Origin: Saccharomyces uvarum | Taxonomy: Eukaryota > Ascomycota > Saccharomycetes > Saccharomycetales > Saccharomycetaceae | Length of the DNA: 64,000 nt | Assembly (NCBI GenBank): GCA_947243795.1 | Contig: OX365929.1 | Coordinates: 868,001 to 932,000 of the forward strand | Direction of reading: 5' to 3' | Shown here: positions 34,331 to 44,343 of the stretch, in pieces | Layout: each line of letters begins with the position of its first letter | How positions within the stretch are numbered: position 1 is the first letter of the stretch | Translations under genes and position numbers: made by a program | Notes under the pieces: model-generated | Seen by the model: only the letters and a program-made list of their open reading frames with translations | Databases searched by the model: none | What the model was told of the DNA's origin: nothing

Positions 34331-34927
34331 CTAACGGTCTTCGGCCCATTCATTCTCACGTCTGATGGCGGCTTCTTCCTCTGGGGTGAAGTCGTTGACG
34401 ATGTTGAACGTTCTTCTTATTTCCTCGGGAGACCTGCCTCTGATCATCTCGGCAACAACCTTGCAGCCCGCGTCCAGCAATGGCTTGATGTTAAGGTAGT
34501 TTGCCGCCAGGATGATTTCGTACAGCATCTCTTGGTCTACTTTCAAAAACTCCCTGTCCCATGAGTCCACGGGGGCGCTCTTTCTGGAATCGTCGTCGTC
34601 TTCGTCGGGGAAATTGGAGTCCCTGTGGTGTTCTGCCCACTCGATAACCTTCTGCAAAACAGAGGACCGGACATTGGGCACGGGCATCACGATCTCGTCT
34701 TCGTCGTCATCGTCGTCGTCGTCATTGTTGTTGTTGTTGCTATTGTCTTTACTCTTGTGGTTGGTCTCCGATTCCGAGTCCGAGTCCGAATCGGAGTTGT
34801 TCTGTAGGTTGCTATCATGCATATCGTTCAAATAGTTTTTCAATAGCAGAGACCTTTCTGCGATCTTTTTGTCCACGGTGAATCTCTCACCCTCTCCACT
34901 TACGAGAACAACACTAGAAGCTACCAT
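34331..34927 (-). CDS. SKP1: SCF and kinetochore adaptor Skp1
   Basis: Adaptor linking F-box proteins to Cdc53 in SCF ubiquitin ligases; also part of the CBF3 kinetochore complex and RAVE. The product from the first ATG at 34927 is 198 residues (194 in S. cerevisiae). The BTB/POZ-like N-terminus ([21 protein letters not shown]) is followed by an Asn/Asp/Ser low-complexity insert at about 37-85. The strongly conserved C-terminal F-box-binding helices follow ([21 protein letters not shown] and the WAEDR end). A longer open frame upstream starts with GTG and is rich in Arg, so I reject it. Confidence 0.97.
   Translation of the reverse strand: MVASSVVLVSGEGERFTVDKKIAERSLLLKNYLNDMHDSNLQNNSDSDSDSESETNHKSKDNSNNNNNDDDDDDDEDEIVMPVPNVRSSVLQKVIEWAEHHRDSNFPDEDDDDSRKSAPVDSWDREFLKVDQEMLYEIILAANYLNIKPLLDAGCKVVAEMIRGRSPEEIRRTFNIVNDFTPEEEAAIRRENEWAEDR
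34697..34739. repeat. Trinucleotide tract in SKP1 encoding poly-Asp and poly-Asn
   Basis: Adjoining GTC-type and GTT-type triplet runs code on the minus strand for poly-Asn followed by poly-Asp in the Skp1 insert. This explains the few-residue length difference from S. cerevisiae Skp1. Confidence 0.75.
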
Positions 34928-35188
34928 GTCTGCGTTTCGTCCGTTGTTTGTTGCTGTGCTGCTACGCCGGCCGTATCTTCTTGATCTATGTTCTCTTGTT
35001 CTGCCACCTCTTTCTCTGGCTTCCACCCACCTACTTCTTCCCCTTCTCTTCTTTTCTCAAAAAGGCGAAATTCGCCCGGGAAAAGGCTGCAGGGTAATAG
35101 TCCGGCGCCTTTGATTTGAATTGTATTACACTGTACTATATTAAAGGTTGCACTATTTATTCTAATGTGGGTATAAGTATTTAGGCAT

Positions 35189-36511
35189 TCAGCTCTTGAA
35201 GGCGTACGAGCTGGAGACACCGAAGTTGCTGTATACACTGGCGCTCAGGTCGTCTAGCGGCTGCACGGAGTCGAGTGTGGCCAAGAATTCGTTGACGCTG
35301 CCGGTGTGGGGCGATGCTGCCGCCGTCTGGAGCATTTCCTGACAGCAGTCCTTCATGGACATGGTGAAAACGGCCATTTGGTAGTGCTGCTCGTCCTCTT
35401 GCCCCGCCTTCTTCTTGGCCATGGTCTTCACGCCGACCTTGTTCATTATGTAGTGGAACGACTCGTTTATCAGCGATTCCAACACTATGGACGTTGCGGT
35501 GCTCTCGATGCATCGGGTCAATTCGTTTATTAGCTGCTTGAAAACCAGAGGGTTGGAGTGGAAGCCGGCTAGTGCTTGCGGGTCGAGCGTTTGCGAAAGA
35601 AGGAATTCTTGTTCACTAGGGCTCGTAGGTAGGAAATTTGAAATCAGGCCATCGTTATTCTGCTGGAATATTTGGGAGTTTATGTTCTGGAAGATTCTGG
35701 TGAGGTGCGAACTGAAGTCTTCTAGGGTTAAAGTGTCCCTTGGGTTTATACCACTGAACTCACTTTCGATTTGGCCTGTGATTATTTGGTTATAGTTCAG
35801 CCAGCCCTTGTTTAGAATCCACCACGACAGCGACAAGAAAGCTTGCTCGTTGATATAAACTTCCTGGCCATCTCTCTTCGTCTTCTTCGTTACTGTTGCA
35901 TCGCCCATTTTGTCCTCTGGACTACTCCACCACGATGTGACCCAGTTATATAGCTTGTTGTTGAGCTTATTGGAGTTTTCCTGCTCCATGGTCAGCTTTA
36001 TCGCAGAGTCCAGGTATTCGTTTCTTGTCAGGATATTTAGTTGCAGTCTTGTTAATAAAATTAGTGACGACACCGTGTATGTAACCGTTACCAGCTTGAT
36101 CAAACTCTTTAGCTCCAACTCGTTCCACAACTCGGCTTTCGTCTTCAACGGTAAACTCTCTGTGCTCTTACCGGCCTTTGATCTAGCGGACTGGTTTTTC
36201 TGGTCCTTTAATTGAGTAATAATACTGTCTAAATCCAAGTCGTTTTCGTTCAAAACCATCTCCCACACAGGCAATAGCTCGTACATCGTGTATAAGGAGT
36301 CCTCCTGTGTCTGTTCAAATCTCCTCCTAATCTGCTCCTTGACGAAATGCTGCTCGGTAATCCGCAACTGCTGCTTATACAACCACCTCTTAATGAAGAA
36401 CATCACCACCGACCCTGTGGTGAATAGAGCAGCTATCCCTGTCAGCGAAACAAGCAACTTGCCTCGATGCCTCTGCAGAAGCGAGCGTGACCTTTGGTTT
36501 GGGGGCATCAT
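35189..36511 (-). CDS. PEX3: Peroxisomal membrane biogenesis factor Pex3
   Basis: Peroxisomal membrane protein that docks Pex19 with its membrane-protein cargo and recruits Inp1 and Atg36. The 440-residue product (441 in S. cerevisiae) has a short basic N-terminus (NQRSRSLLQRHRGK) followed by one membrane segment at about 20-42. A helical cytosolic domain with the conserved LWNELELKSLIKLVTVTYTVSSLILLTRLQLNILTRNEYLDSA core follows; key residues are around 130-175. Two ATGs in tandem (36511 and 36508) make the exact start ambiguous by one residue. Divergent from UBX5. Confidence 0.95.
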   Translation of the reverse strand: MMPPNQRSRSLLQRHRGKLLVSLTGIAALFTTGSVVMFFIKRWLYKQQLRITEQHFVKEQIRRRFEQTQEDSLYTMYELLPVWEMVLNENDLDLDSIITQLKDQKNQSARSKAGKSTESLPLKTKAELWNELELKSLIKLVTVTYTVSSLILLTRLQLNILTRNEYLDSAIKLTMEQENSNKLNNKLYNWVTSWWSSPEDKMGDATVTKKTKRDGQEVYINEQAFLSLSWWILNKGWLNYNQIITGQIESEFSGINPRDTLTLEDFSSHLTRIFQNINSQIFQQNNDGLISNFLPTSPSEQEFLLSQTLDPQALAGFHSNPLVFKQLINELTRCIESTATSIVLESLINESFHYIMNKVGVKTMAKKKAGQEDEQHYQMAVFTMSMKDCCQEMLQTAAASPHTGSVNEFLATLDSVQPLDDLSASVYSNFGVSSSYAFKS

Positions 36512-36783
36512 TCAGCGGTTCTGTCGTGCTTACTTTCCTAACTGTCTTCGAATGATGGCTAGTGTTTCATACCTAAATCATATACCCCATGCTTATTCCA
36601 GTCAAATAGTACCCTTGTCACTCGGTACGAGTATGAAATGCAAGGAAATTTTAAGGAAAAAGGGAAGTATAACCTATATATACATACACAATTGCTACCG
36701 CCAGTATTCCACTTTAGAATCCATTGCTAGTGCGATCACAGACTTGCAGATACCACCACTTACAGCATTAACACACTTTTCAG

Positions 36784-38283
36784 ATGGCAGAAGCAAAGAT
36801 AGACGAGTTCATGGCCATCACGGGCGCGGACGACGCTGCCATTGCCACCCAATTCATCGAGATGGCAGACGGTAACTTGGATACCGCCATATCATTGTTT
36901 TTCGAGAACGGTGGAGCTGCCTTACTGAGCAACAACAATACCCCCGCCCCATCCAATTCGGCTTCAGCGGTTCCTATTTCTGCAGACGCAGATTCAGATG
37001 CACAATTAGCTGAGAGGCTACAACAAGAAGCTTACCAACAGCAACAGCCAAATCACGATTACGTGAGGCCCCCTGATGAAGCGAGACATGAAGTGCTAAG
37101 CGAGACATCAGGGTTCCAGACTTCCTATCCCGGCATCGGCGGAGGGTTCGAGCCATTGCATAGAGTCAACGATATGTTTGATGAAAGAAGACCCGAGAGC
37201 ATCTTCAATCAGCGATTGGATGATACAGACACCAATACTTACATTAACGATAACTCTTCAGACTCCCTGGAATTCTCCGAAGAGGATGACGACGACGACG
37301 AATACGAGTACGTGGAAGAGCCAGTTATTGAGCTCGACGAAGATGGCAACATCAAGGAGTACACCAAGTTGGTCAGAAAGCCTAAATTTATCTCCAAGGA
37401 GCAAAAGTTAGCTTTATTGTTCAAGCCCCCATTCTCAATCATGTCCAACCTAGATTTAAATGCGGCAAAGCAAAAGGCAAGAAGTAAGCAAAAATGGATA
37501 ATGATTAACATCCAGGATTCTGGAATCTTTCAATGCCAAGCCCTCAACAGAGACCTATGGTCGTCCAGACAGATCAAAACTTTAATTAAAAAAAAATTCA
37601 TTTTTTTGCAATACCAGTTTGAATCTCGTAATGCTCAGCCTTACCTACAGTTTTACCACCTAAATAATAAGGATGATTTACCCCATATCGCCATACTGGA
37701 TCCAATTACTGGCGAACGTGTCAAGCAATGGAATAGGACCGTCCCTGCTCCGGAACAATTTATTTCGGAGATAAATGAGTTCTTAACTTCATTTTCATTG
37801 GACCCGAGGGTGTCTAATCCAACGGTCAATGAGCCTCTTCCTAAATTGGATCCAACGACCTTAAGCGAGGAACAGCAAATGGAACTAGCCATCCAAGAGT
37901 CATTAAATAATAATACTACTCAACCAGGCCAAGAACATGTACCGAAGACAGACGAAGAGCAGAAACAAACACAAGAGATCGATCTATTCGATACCGTCGA
38001 GGCCAAATCGCATCCCGAACCGCCCAACAAACCAGGAATCACCACAAGAGTCCAGATACGTACTGGGGACGGGTCTAGGCTAGTCCGCAAATTCAATGCC
38101 CTGGAAGACACCGTGCGTACCATTTACGAAGTCATCAAGACAGAAATGGATGGTTTTGCAGATGCAAAATTCACCCTGAACAATCATCAAAGAGAGGATT
38201 TGATTGATAAATTGGACATGACCATAGCCGACGCTGGCTTGAAAAACAGTTCCCTACTACTGGAGAAAATAGAGTCCGAGTAA
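36784..38283 (+). CDS. UBX5: Cdc48 cofactor Ubx5 (UBA-UAS-UBX)
   Basis: Ubiquitin-binding Cdc48/p97 adaptor of the UBXD7 type, working with cullin substrates and in DNA-protein crosslink repair. The 499-residue product (500 in S. cerevisiae) has a UBA domain at 1-45 (FMAITGADDAAIATQFIEM). An acidic stretch near 165-180 is followed by a thioredoxin-like UAS domain at about 235-335 (RDLWSSRQIKTLIKKKFIFLQ). A UIM-like helix near 363-377 (EEQQMELAIQESLNN) and a C-terminal UBX domain at about 417-497 complete it. Domain order and length match the family. Confidence 0.96.
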   Translation: MAEAKIDEFMAITGADDAAIATQFIEMADGNLDTAISLFFENGGAALLSNNNTPAPSNSASAVPISADADSDAQLAERLQQEAYQQQQPNHDYVRPPDEARHEVLSETSGFQTSYPGIGGGFEPLHRVNDMFDERRPESIFNQRLDDTDTNTYINDNSSDSLEFSEEDDDDDEYEYVEEPVIELDEDGNIKEYTKLVRKPKFISKEQKLALLFKPPFSIMSNLDLNAAKQKARSKQKWIMINIQDSGIFQCQALNRDLWSSRQIKTLIKKKFIFLQYQFESRNAQPYLQFYHLNNKDDLPHIAILDPITGERVKQWNRTVPAPEQFISEINEFLTSFSLDPRVSNPTVNEPLPKLDPTTLSEEQQMELAIQESLNNNTTQPGQEHVPKTDEEQKQTQEIDLFDTVEAKSHPEPPNKPGITTRVQIRTGDGSRLVRKFNALEDTVRTIYEVIKTEMDGFADAKFTLNNHQREDLIDKLDMTIADAGLKNSSLLLEKIESE

Positions 38284-38502
38284 AAGAGCACATCGCATTG
38301 TGGTATCATTGATTATTTAATTTGATATGTATAGGGCACTAATAATAAAGCGGAAATACCCGGCTATTGTGCTGTTACTTTTTTTCTCTAAGCACGCCAA
38401 AAGTAGGAAAAAAACACATACATAAAACAAAAGTAGTTCAAAATATACACAGAATACATACCATATCATATCGCAGTATCGGACATTATAGTACACCAAA
38501 AA

Positions 38503-39738
38503 ATGCGTACAGCGATGCGTCTGCCGCTACTACTTCTATATTTACTCTTATTGCCCTTTTCAAGCGCAAATAACACAGATGCTGCACACGAAACAATAGC
38601 AACAAACACAAATAACTGGGCTGTACTAGTATCCACGTCACGGTTTTGGTTCAATTATAGACATATGGCCAATGTTCTTAGTATGTACAGAACTGTCAAG
38701 AGACTAGGTATACCAGATTCACAAATCATACTGATGCTGAGTGATGACGTAGCCTGCAATTCAAGAAACTTATTCCCTGGTAGTGTGTTTAACAACAAGG
38801 ATCATGCCATTGATCTTTATGGTGACTCTGTGGAGGTTGACTACCGAGGCTACGAAGTTACAGTGGAGAACTTCATAAGACTGTTAACGGATAGATGGAC
38901 GGAAGACCATCCTAAATCCAAACGGCTGTTGACGGATGAAAATTCAAATATTTTCATCTACATGACAGGCCATGGTGGTGACGATTTCTTGAAATTCCAA
39001 GATGCTGAAGAGATTGCTTCCGAAGATATTGCCGATGCTTTCCAACAAATGTACGAAAAGAAAAGGTACAAAGAGATTTTCTTCATGGTGGATACCTGCC
39101 AGGCGAATACCATGTACTCGAAGTTTTACTCCCCAAACATTTTGGCCGTGGGTTCAAGTGAAATGGATGAGAGTTCATACTCACATCACTCTGACGTGGA
39201 AATTGGGGTCGCTGTCATTGATAGATTCACATATTATTGTCTAGATTTCCTGGAAAACATTGATAAAAACTCCACTTTAACTTTACAAGACCTTTTTGAT
39301 TCATTTACATTTGAAAGGATACATTCGCATGTAGGTGTAAGGACAGATTTATTTGAAAGAGACCCATCAGAGGTGTTGATTACTGATTTTTTTGCCAATG
39401 TGCAGAACGTAATCCCCGATGACTCAAAGCCTCTTTCGTTAAGCCATTATCATCACCATAAAGACCGCATTGATACTGCCCAATATGAGCTAAACAACAA
39501 TGTGTTGGATTTAGCCCTAGAGAAAAATCATGAAAATTTCTCCTCCCCAAAGCTTGACAAACTCACTAAACATATCAAGTCTACCAATGAATTGAATGTT
39601 GATATAGGTTCCAATGAATATTCCTTAACCTTTTCCAAACAATCAGTTACATTGGGATTAATGTTTATAGCGATGATTGTATTGCTTATGCTGAGTGGAA
39701 ACACTACGAAGGCAAATTATAACCTGTACAATAATTAA
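38503..39738 (+). CDS. GPI8: GPI transamidase catalytic subunit Gpi8
   Basis: Caspase-like C13 cysteine protease of the ER GPI transamidase, which cleaves the C-terminal signal of precursors and attaches the GPI anchor. The 411-residue product has a signal peptide (LPLLLLYLLLLPFSSA, about residues 8-23). The catalytic dyad is His157 in MTGHGGDD and Cys199 in MVDTCQANT, the same numbers as in S. cerevisiae. A membrane anchor near the C-terminus (LGLMFIAMIVLLMLSG) ends the lumenal part. The catalytic domain is almost unchanged from S. cerevisiae, but the ~60 residues before and in the anchor differ strongly. Confidence 0.97.
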   Translation: MRTAMRLPLLLLYLLLLPFSSANNTDAAHETIATNTNNWAVLVSTSRFWFNYRHMANVLSMYRTVKRLGIPDSQIILMLSDDVACNSRNLFPGSVFNNKDHAIDLYGDSVEVDYRGYEVTVENFIRLLTDRWTEDHPKSKRLLTDENSNIFIYMTGHGGDDFLKFQDAEEIASEDIADAFQQMYEKKRYKEIFFMVDTCQANTMYSKFYSPNILAVGSSEMDESSYSHHSDVEIGVAVIDRFTYYCLDFLENIDKNSTLTLQDLFDSFTFERIHSHVGVRTDLFERDPSEVLITDFFANVQNVIPDDSKPLSLSHYHHHKDRIDTAQYELNNNVLDLALEKNHENFSSPKLDKLTKHIKSTNELNVDIGSNEYSLTFSKQSVTLGLMFIAMIVLLMLSGNTTKANYNLYNN

Positions 39739-39914
39739 AAAAACACTTCATTCATCTTTTACGTATAAGCATATTTTTACATTTAGATTTTTTTTCTTTG
39801 GGTCTGATATTTTTTATATAGAACTTTTTCATAACATCATAACATCATATTATAGATACTTCGTTCTTTTAAACAAAGTAAAGAGGTTCACTATAGCAAT
39901 GAGTATAATGAAGC

Positions 39915-41984
39915 ATGATTTCGAGAGCTCCCATGACAATCCGAACGTATGCTATTCCGCTAAACTTACTTCGTACTAAAATCATAAAACGTTGTTACTC
40001 AGTCCCCGTGCTTAGAGATTATCAGCAAGATGCTATAGATGCATGCGTGAATTCTATTGGGCAAGGAACCAAAAGAATAGGGGTTTCACTAGCCACTGGG
40101 GGTGGTAAGACAGTAATATTTTCAAACCTTATTAGCCAATTGCGGCAAAAGAATTCTATGGACAATGAAAGAAATTTTAGATCTCTGATTCTCGTTCACA
40201 GAAGGGAATTGGCCTTACAAGCAACGAATACTCTCAAAAGGATATTCCCTGACTTGAAAGTTCATATAGAAATGGGGAAATATGATTGTGATGTTGAAGA
40301 TTCTGACGTTGTCGTGGCATCTGTCCAAACTTTGATCAGAAGACTTGATAAATATGATACTGATTCGATAAATCTCATAATTATCGATGAAGCTCATCAT
40401 TCTGTAGCAAATTCCTATAGGAGTATTTTGGAACATTTCAATGCTTCAACTGCAGATACAAAAATCCCTGTCATTGGATTTAGTGCAACTTTTGAAAGAG
40501 CAGATAAGAGAGCTTTATCAATGGTAATGGATGAAATTGTGTATCATAGAGGTATAATAGAAATGATCGATGATAAGTGGTTATGCGAGGCAAAATTTAC
40601 ATCAGTGAAGGTCGAGGCAGATTTCTCTACTGTTAAAAGCACTACGGATGATTTTCAACTGGCACCATTATCGTCCATAATGAACACAAAGGAAATTAAT
40701 GAAGTTATCATGAAAACTTATTTACACAAAAAGCAGGAGGAGTCTTTAAAATCCACATTACTGTTTGGAGTTGATAAATCTCATGTACGAACGTTACATA
40801 AACTATTCAAAGATAATGGTATTAGCACGGACTATGTCACGTCGGATACAAAGCAAGTGGAACGAGATGATATGATTCAAAAATTTAAAAATGGGGAAAC
40901 TGAAGTACTGATGAATTGTGGTATTTTCACTGAGGGGACAGATATGCCAAACATCGATTGTATATTACTATGTAGACCTACAAAATCACGTTCACTTTTG
41001 ATTCAGATGATAGGAAGAGGTTTACGATTACACTATTCAAAAGATCATTGCCATATTATTGACTTCATTGGAGCCTCTAATATCGGGGTGGTTTCTGCAC
41101 CAACGCTATTAGGAATAAAGGGTGATGAAATTGAATTTGATGATGCAACGATGGAAGATCTAAAGGCTATTCAAGGCGAGATCATATCTAAACAACAGAA
41201 GATCGACGAAAAGTTAAAGGCTCTATTTCAGAATAAAGAAACAACAATGGAAGCTGTATCTGGGAAAAATGGAACCAACAATTGGATACAAAATGCAAAT
41301 TCATTGGATTTGACGCTGTGTTCATTTGATAGTTTTAGAAATTTCACGGAAAACAATAATTCATTCCCAGCCGGTAAAGAGTTATATGAGTCTTCTGAAG
41401 CAATTAAAGAAATGGAACTTTTAATGAACTCACAATATCCATGGGTGAAGTTTGCTTCCAATGCATGGGGCCTTGCCTTACAAGGCAAAAATCATTTGAG
41501 AATATATAAGGAAAAATCCGAAGACAAATCATCAGCACTATATCATTTGAAAATGTACCGGCAATTGCCATCTTTCATAACCAATAAATACGCCGAGTAT
41601 GTTCCTAAAACAATAGTAAAGGATGCCAGTCTTTGGAATGTAATGTCAAGTGTGGAAAAGATTATAAATACTTTAAACTCAAACTCGGAAGGGCAAGTTA
41701 TGCAGTACCAAGCAATATCCAGCAAATTTACGAAATGGAGATCTGCAGCTCCCACGTCGAAGCAAAGGAATTTTGTGAGCAATAAATTGAAAAAAGTGCA
41801 TGGTGAATCTTCAAAAGACTTCACAAACTTATCTTCAGATGATATTACCACATATACAGATACTAGGATGACGAAGGGAGATGCTTCGAATTTGATATTT
41901 GCAAGCAGCTTAGCACCTGTCTACCCGTTGAAGTCACTATTACGAATCCTACAATATCAAAAAAAGAAAATCAACATAAACTGA
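39915..41984 (+). CDS. IRC3: Mitochondrial double-strand DNA helicase Irc3
   Basis: SF2 helicase, related to bacterial type I restriction/UvrB-like translocases, needed for stability of mitochondrial DNA with branched intermediates. The 689-residue product starts with a basic presequence (MISRAPMTIRTYAIPLNLLRTK). The Q-like motif (VLRDYQQDAIDA) is followed by Walker A ATGGGKT near 60-66, DEAH at 158-161, motif III GFSATF and motif VI QMIGRGLRL. A C-terminal domain of about 280 residues has no motif I recognise. The first ATG at 39915 lies 177 bases past the GPI8 stop. Confidence 0.94.
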   Translation: MISRAPMTIRTYAIPLNLLRTKIIKRCYSVPVLRDYQQDAIDACVNSIGQGTKRIGVSLATGGGKTVIFSNLISQLRQKNSMDNERNFRSLILVHRRELALQATNTLKRIFPDLKVHIEMGKYDCDVEDSDVVVASVQTLIRRLDKYDTDSINLIIIDEAHHSVANSYRSILEHFNASTADTKIPVIGFSATFERADKRALSMVMDEIVYHRGIIEMIDDKWLCEAKFTSVKVEADFSTVKSTTDDFQLAPLSSIMNTKEINEVIMKTYLHKKQEESLKSTLLFGVDKSHVRTLHKLFKDNGISTDYVTSDTKQVERDDMIQKFKNGETEVLMNCGIFTEGTDMPNIDCILLCRPTKSRSLLIQMIGRGLRLHYSKDHCHIIDFIGASNIGVVSAPTLLGIKGDEIEFDDATMEDLKAIQGEIISKQQKIDEKLKALFQNKETTMEAVSGKNGTNNWIQNANSLDLTLCSFDSFRNFTENNNSFPAGKELYESSEAIKEMELLMNSQYPWVKFASNAWGLALQGKNHLRIYKEKSEDKSSALYHLKMYRQLPSFITNKYAEYVPKTIVKDASLWNVMSSVEKIINTLNSNSEGQVMQYQAISSKFTKWRSAAPTSKQRNFVSNKLKKVHGESSKDFTNLSSDDITTYTDTRMTKGDASNLIFASSLAPVYPLKSLLRILQYQKKKININ

Positions 41985-42180
41985 AATAAATATTTACATA
42001 CATATATACACGCCTTCACATACACTGGTGTAAAAGAGAAAGCATAATTCATACCATTAATATATTCACTTCACTAAAAGTTTATCTTTTATGAAAATGC
42101 AGTTGCCAATGCTAACGTTGAGTTGACTGGTTCGAATTGGCCGTGTTGGCGATACTAGAAAAAAATCATTACAGTTGTTA

Positions 42181-44343
42181 TTAGTCCTCGTTTCCGTTTG
42201 GTTCCTCATTTTCATGGATGTACTGTTGCAGAGAAATTTGTCTAATCTGGTTTAATAAATCTTCGTCTTGTAATCTTTCCATTTGAAGAGCAGTCAAATC
42301 CTTTTCATTGATAAAGCTCTTGATGTTTTCAATCACATCAATAGACTCCTTAGACGTAGGCATTGGAGGTAATACATCAAATTCATATACTTCATAATTC
42401 GACCAGATAGTTGATGGAATAGAAGCCATTACTGAGGACTCTTCAGATAATATGGCAAATCTTAATAGGTTGATTGGGATGCCTTCAATGAAGAAAGGTG
42501 ATTGAAATTCATTGGCATTATCACCATGTTTTTTGTCATTCGAATCGATTGTGACGTTTCCAGTTTGGTAACCCTTCAAAATATTCGATAATTCATTATG
42601 TAAGAATGATATCTCTTCACTTTTGGTCCAAAGTGAAGGGAAACGAGCCATGTACGCCTTTAACTCTAAAATTTCTGCCAAATGATCATCAATGGTTAAA
42701 TTCTTAGTCAACGCATGGTCTCCTAAAAGCTTTTCCTTGAAAAGTTCTGACAATTGCAAAGGATGATGCTTGAATGTTTTTAGAAGTGCACTGCGTGCTG
42801 ATTCCTTCTCATTTATTCTTAAATAACTTAATACCACACCAAGAGAAAATCCCAAAGTATTCCACTCTTTGTAGCAGTTCATCAATGGAGAGTCAGATAG
42901 TTCGATCATATACTGATAGTCATTATTGAGCAAAAAATAATGATCCAGGAAATACCTGCACCCCAAAGGATCTTCCAACGGACTTAGTGACCATAAAACT
43001 TTTGTCCATTCACTAGCGGTACCTATAACACCTCTTTGAGTGAGTGACTGGATATATCTAAATACGGCCAAGTAGAACTGCCTGTTGAAAAAATAAATAT
43101 AAGGTAATTGACATGTTAAAGAATCAAAAACAATATTCGCTTTTAAAGCTCTATCGAAGACGAAAAGCGCCCTTTGTAGTAGCCCATTAGTGTTTGATTT
43201 GTCACCTTGTCTGATTAATATCAAGGCTACTTGTAACAGCCCAGGCACATGGTATGGAAATTTAGAAGAAATCAGGTTTATAAGGGCTTCATGATCAGGA
43301 TGAACAATAACACTCAAATAAAAGTCCATCATTGATTTTTTACTTGAATCTGAATTCAAAGGCTCGAATTTGTAGAAAGATATGAATTTTTGCCATTGAT
43401 TGACATCGTTTCGAATAACGTCTTTCCAATCTAAAGGTCTCTCCCATAATTGCCAATCTAAAAGTTCATCGGAGCTCAGAAGTTTCATAGATAGCTCACC
43501 TCTTTGAGTTGGAATCCAATCATCTCTGATCTTGGTAAATTTCAAATGATGCGGATGCATACCAGGGCCATTAGGCGCCAGTTTATGATCTTTCCCACCC
43601 CAGTTTCTGATCAATCTTTTGAGTCTTTGAATCTGTTTTAATTGCTGAGGAGACACGGGCGTAGATGTCATCGAATCGATGTCTTCTAGAGATTCTGGCG
43701 AAATGTCATCAAACAATAGTTTGAATTCTGTATGAGGGTCTAGTTTCTTGAAATCGTTTTGGAAAAACTTGCAAGAATGCTTCAAACTTGAAATGGGGAA
43801 CTTAGTGAAGCCCGGATCATTTTCCAGGCTCAAGAATGATCTCCAAGGTATGCTGAATGTCTCTTCAGACTCAGAGGCCGTAAAAAAATCCTCTTCATTA
43901 ACATCATCATTCTTCCTTGCCTTACCATACTTTAAAACGTCTGTTTTCTTGAACTGCTGGATAATCTTATCGAACTCTTCATCGTCAGAATCGTTATCTT
44001 CAGAAGCTACGGCAGTCTGGGTCTTTTGCTTTCTCTTTGTCTTCTTGTTCTTCTTCCTTCTAGAAGATTTTGATGCTAAAATGACTTTTTCAGGTTGAGT
44101 GTTGCTTGAGCTACCTTGCTGCTCGCCCACATCAGATTCTTCATCGTGTTCAGATTCCTGCTCCTCACCACTAGCACTACCTGAATCATTTGCATTCTCC
44201 ATCAAAGAGAACATGTTTTGCTGTTTCTGTCTGTTATTGGCAGTACTCTTACCACCGGAAACCTTGCTCGCGCTTGCATTTGATAGTAGCGACTCCAGCA
44301 AGGCGTTATCGTCTTGTAACTTCCTCAATGCTCTAGAACTCAT
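42181..44343 (-). CDS. RQC1: Ribosome quality control complex subunit Rqc1 (TCF25 homolog)
   Basis: Component of the RQC complex on stalled 60S subunits with Rqc2, Ltn1 and Cdc48; it favours K48-linked ubiquitination of nascent chains. The 720-residue product (723 in S. cerevisiae) has an N-terminal disordered region. That region carries alternating acidic and basic runs (about residues 40-125, including SSRRKKNKKTKRKQK). The remainder is the all-helical TCF25/Nulp1 domain with TPR-like repeats (for example NWGGKDHKLAPNGPGMHPHH near 245). Divergent from SWR1 and convergent with IRC3. Confidence 0.95.
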   Translation of the reverse strand: MSSRALRKLQDDNALLESLLSNASASKVSGGKSTANNRQKQQNMFSLMENANDSGSASGEEQESEHDEESDVGEQQGSSSNTQPEKVILASKSSRRKKNKKTKRKQKTQTAVASEDNDSDDEEFDKIIQQFKKTDVLKYGKARKNDDVNEEDFFTASESEETFSIPWRSFLSLENDPGFTKFPISSLKHSCKFFQNDFKKLDPHTEFKLLFDDISPESLEDIDSMTSTPVSPQQLKQIQRLKRLIRNWGGKDHKLAPNGPGMHPHHLKFTKIRDDWIPTQRGELSMKLLSSDELLDWQLWERPLDWKDVIRNDVNQWQKFISFYKFEPLNSDSSKKSMMDFYLSVIVHPDHEALINLISSKFPYHVPGLLQVALILIRQGDKSNTNGLLQRALFVFDRALKANIVFDSLTCQLPYIYFFNRQFYLAVFRYIQSLTQRGVIGTASEWTKVLWSLSPLEDPLGCRYFLDHYFLLNNDYQYMIELSDSPLMNCYKEWNTLGFSLGVVLSYLRINEKESARSALLKTFKHHPLQLSELFKEKLLGDHALTKNLTIDDHLAEILELKAYMARFPSLWTKSEEISFLHNELSNILKGYQTGNVTIDSNDKKHGDNANEFQSPFFIEGIPINLLRFAILSEESSVMASIPSTIWSNYEVYEFDVLPPMPTSKESIDVIENIKSFINEKDLTALQMERLQDEDLLNQIRQISLQQYIHENEEPNGNED

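Noticed and set aside
34928-35026. Arg-rich 33-codon extension of SKP1
   Set aside because: It starts with GTG, not ATG, and has no match to the conserved Skp1 N-terminus, which begins at the ATG at 34927.
35181-35513. A 110-codon minus-strand frame inside PEX3 in another frame
   Set aside because: Arg/Gly/His-rich translation of a GC-rich part of PEX3 with no homology; the Pex3 frame is conserved.
36288-36875. A 195-codon plus-strand frame spanning the PEX3 and UBX5 starts
   Set aside because: It is the antisense of PEX3 for a third of its length and then overlaps UBX5 out of frame. Composition is that of a shadow frame.
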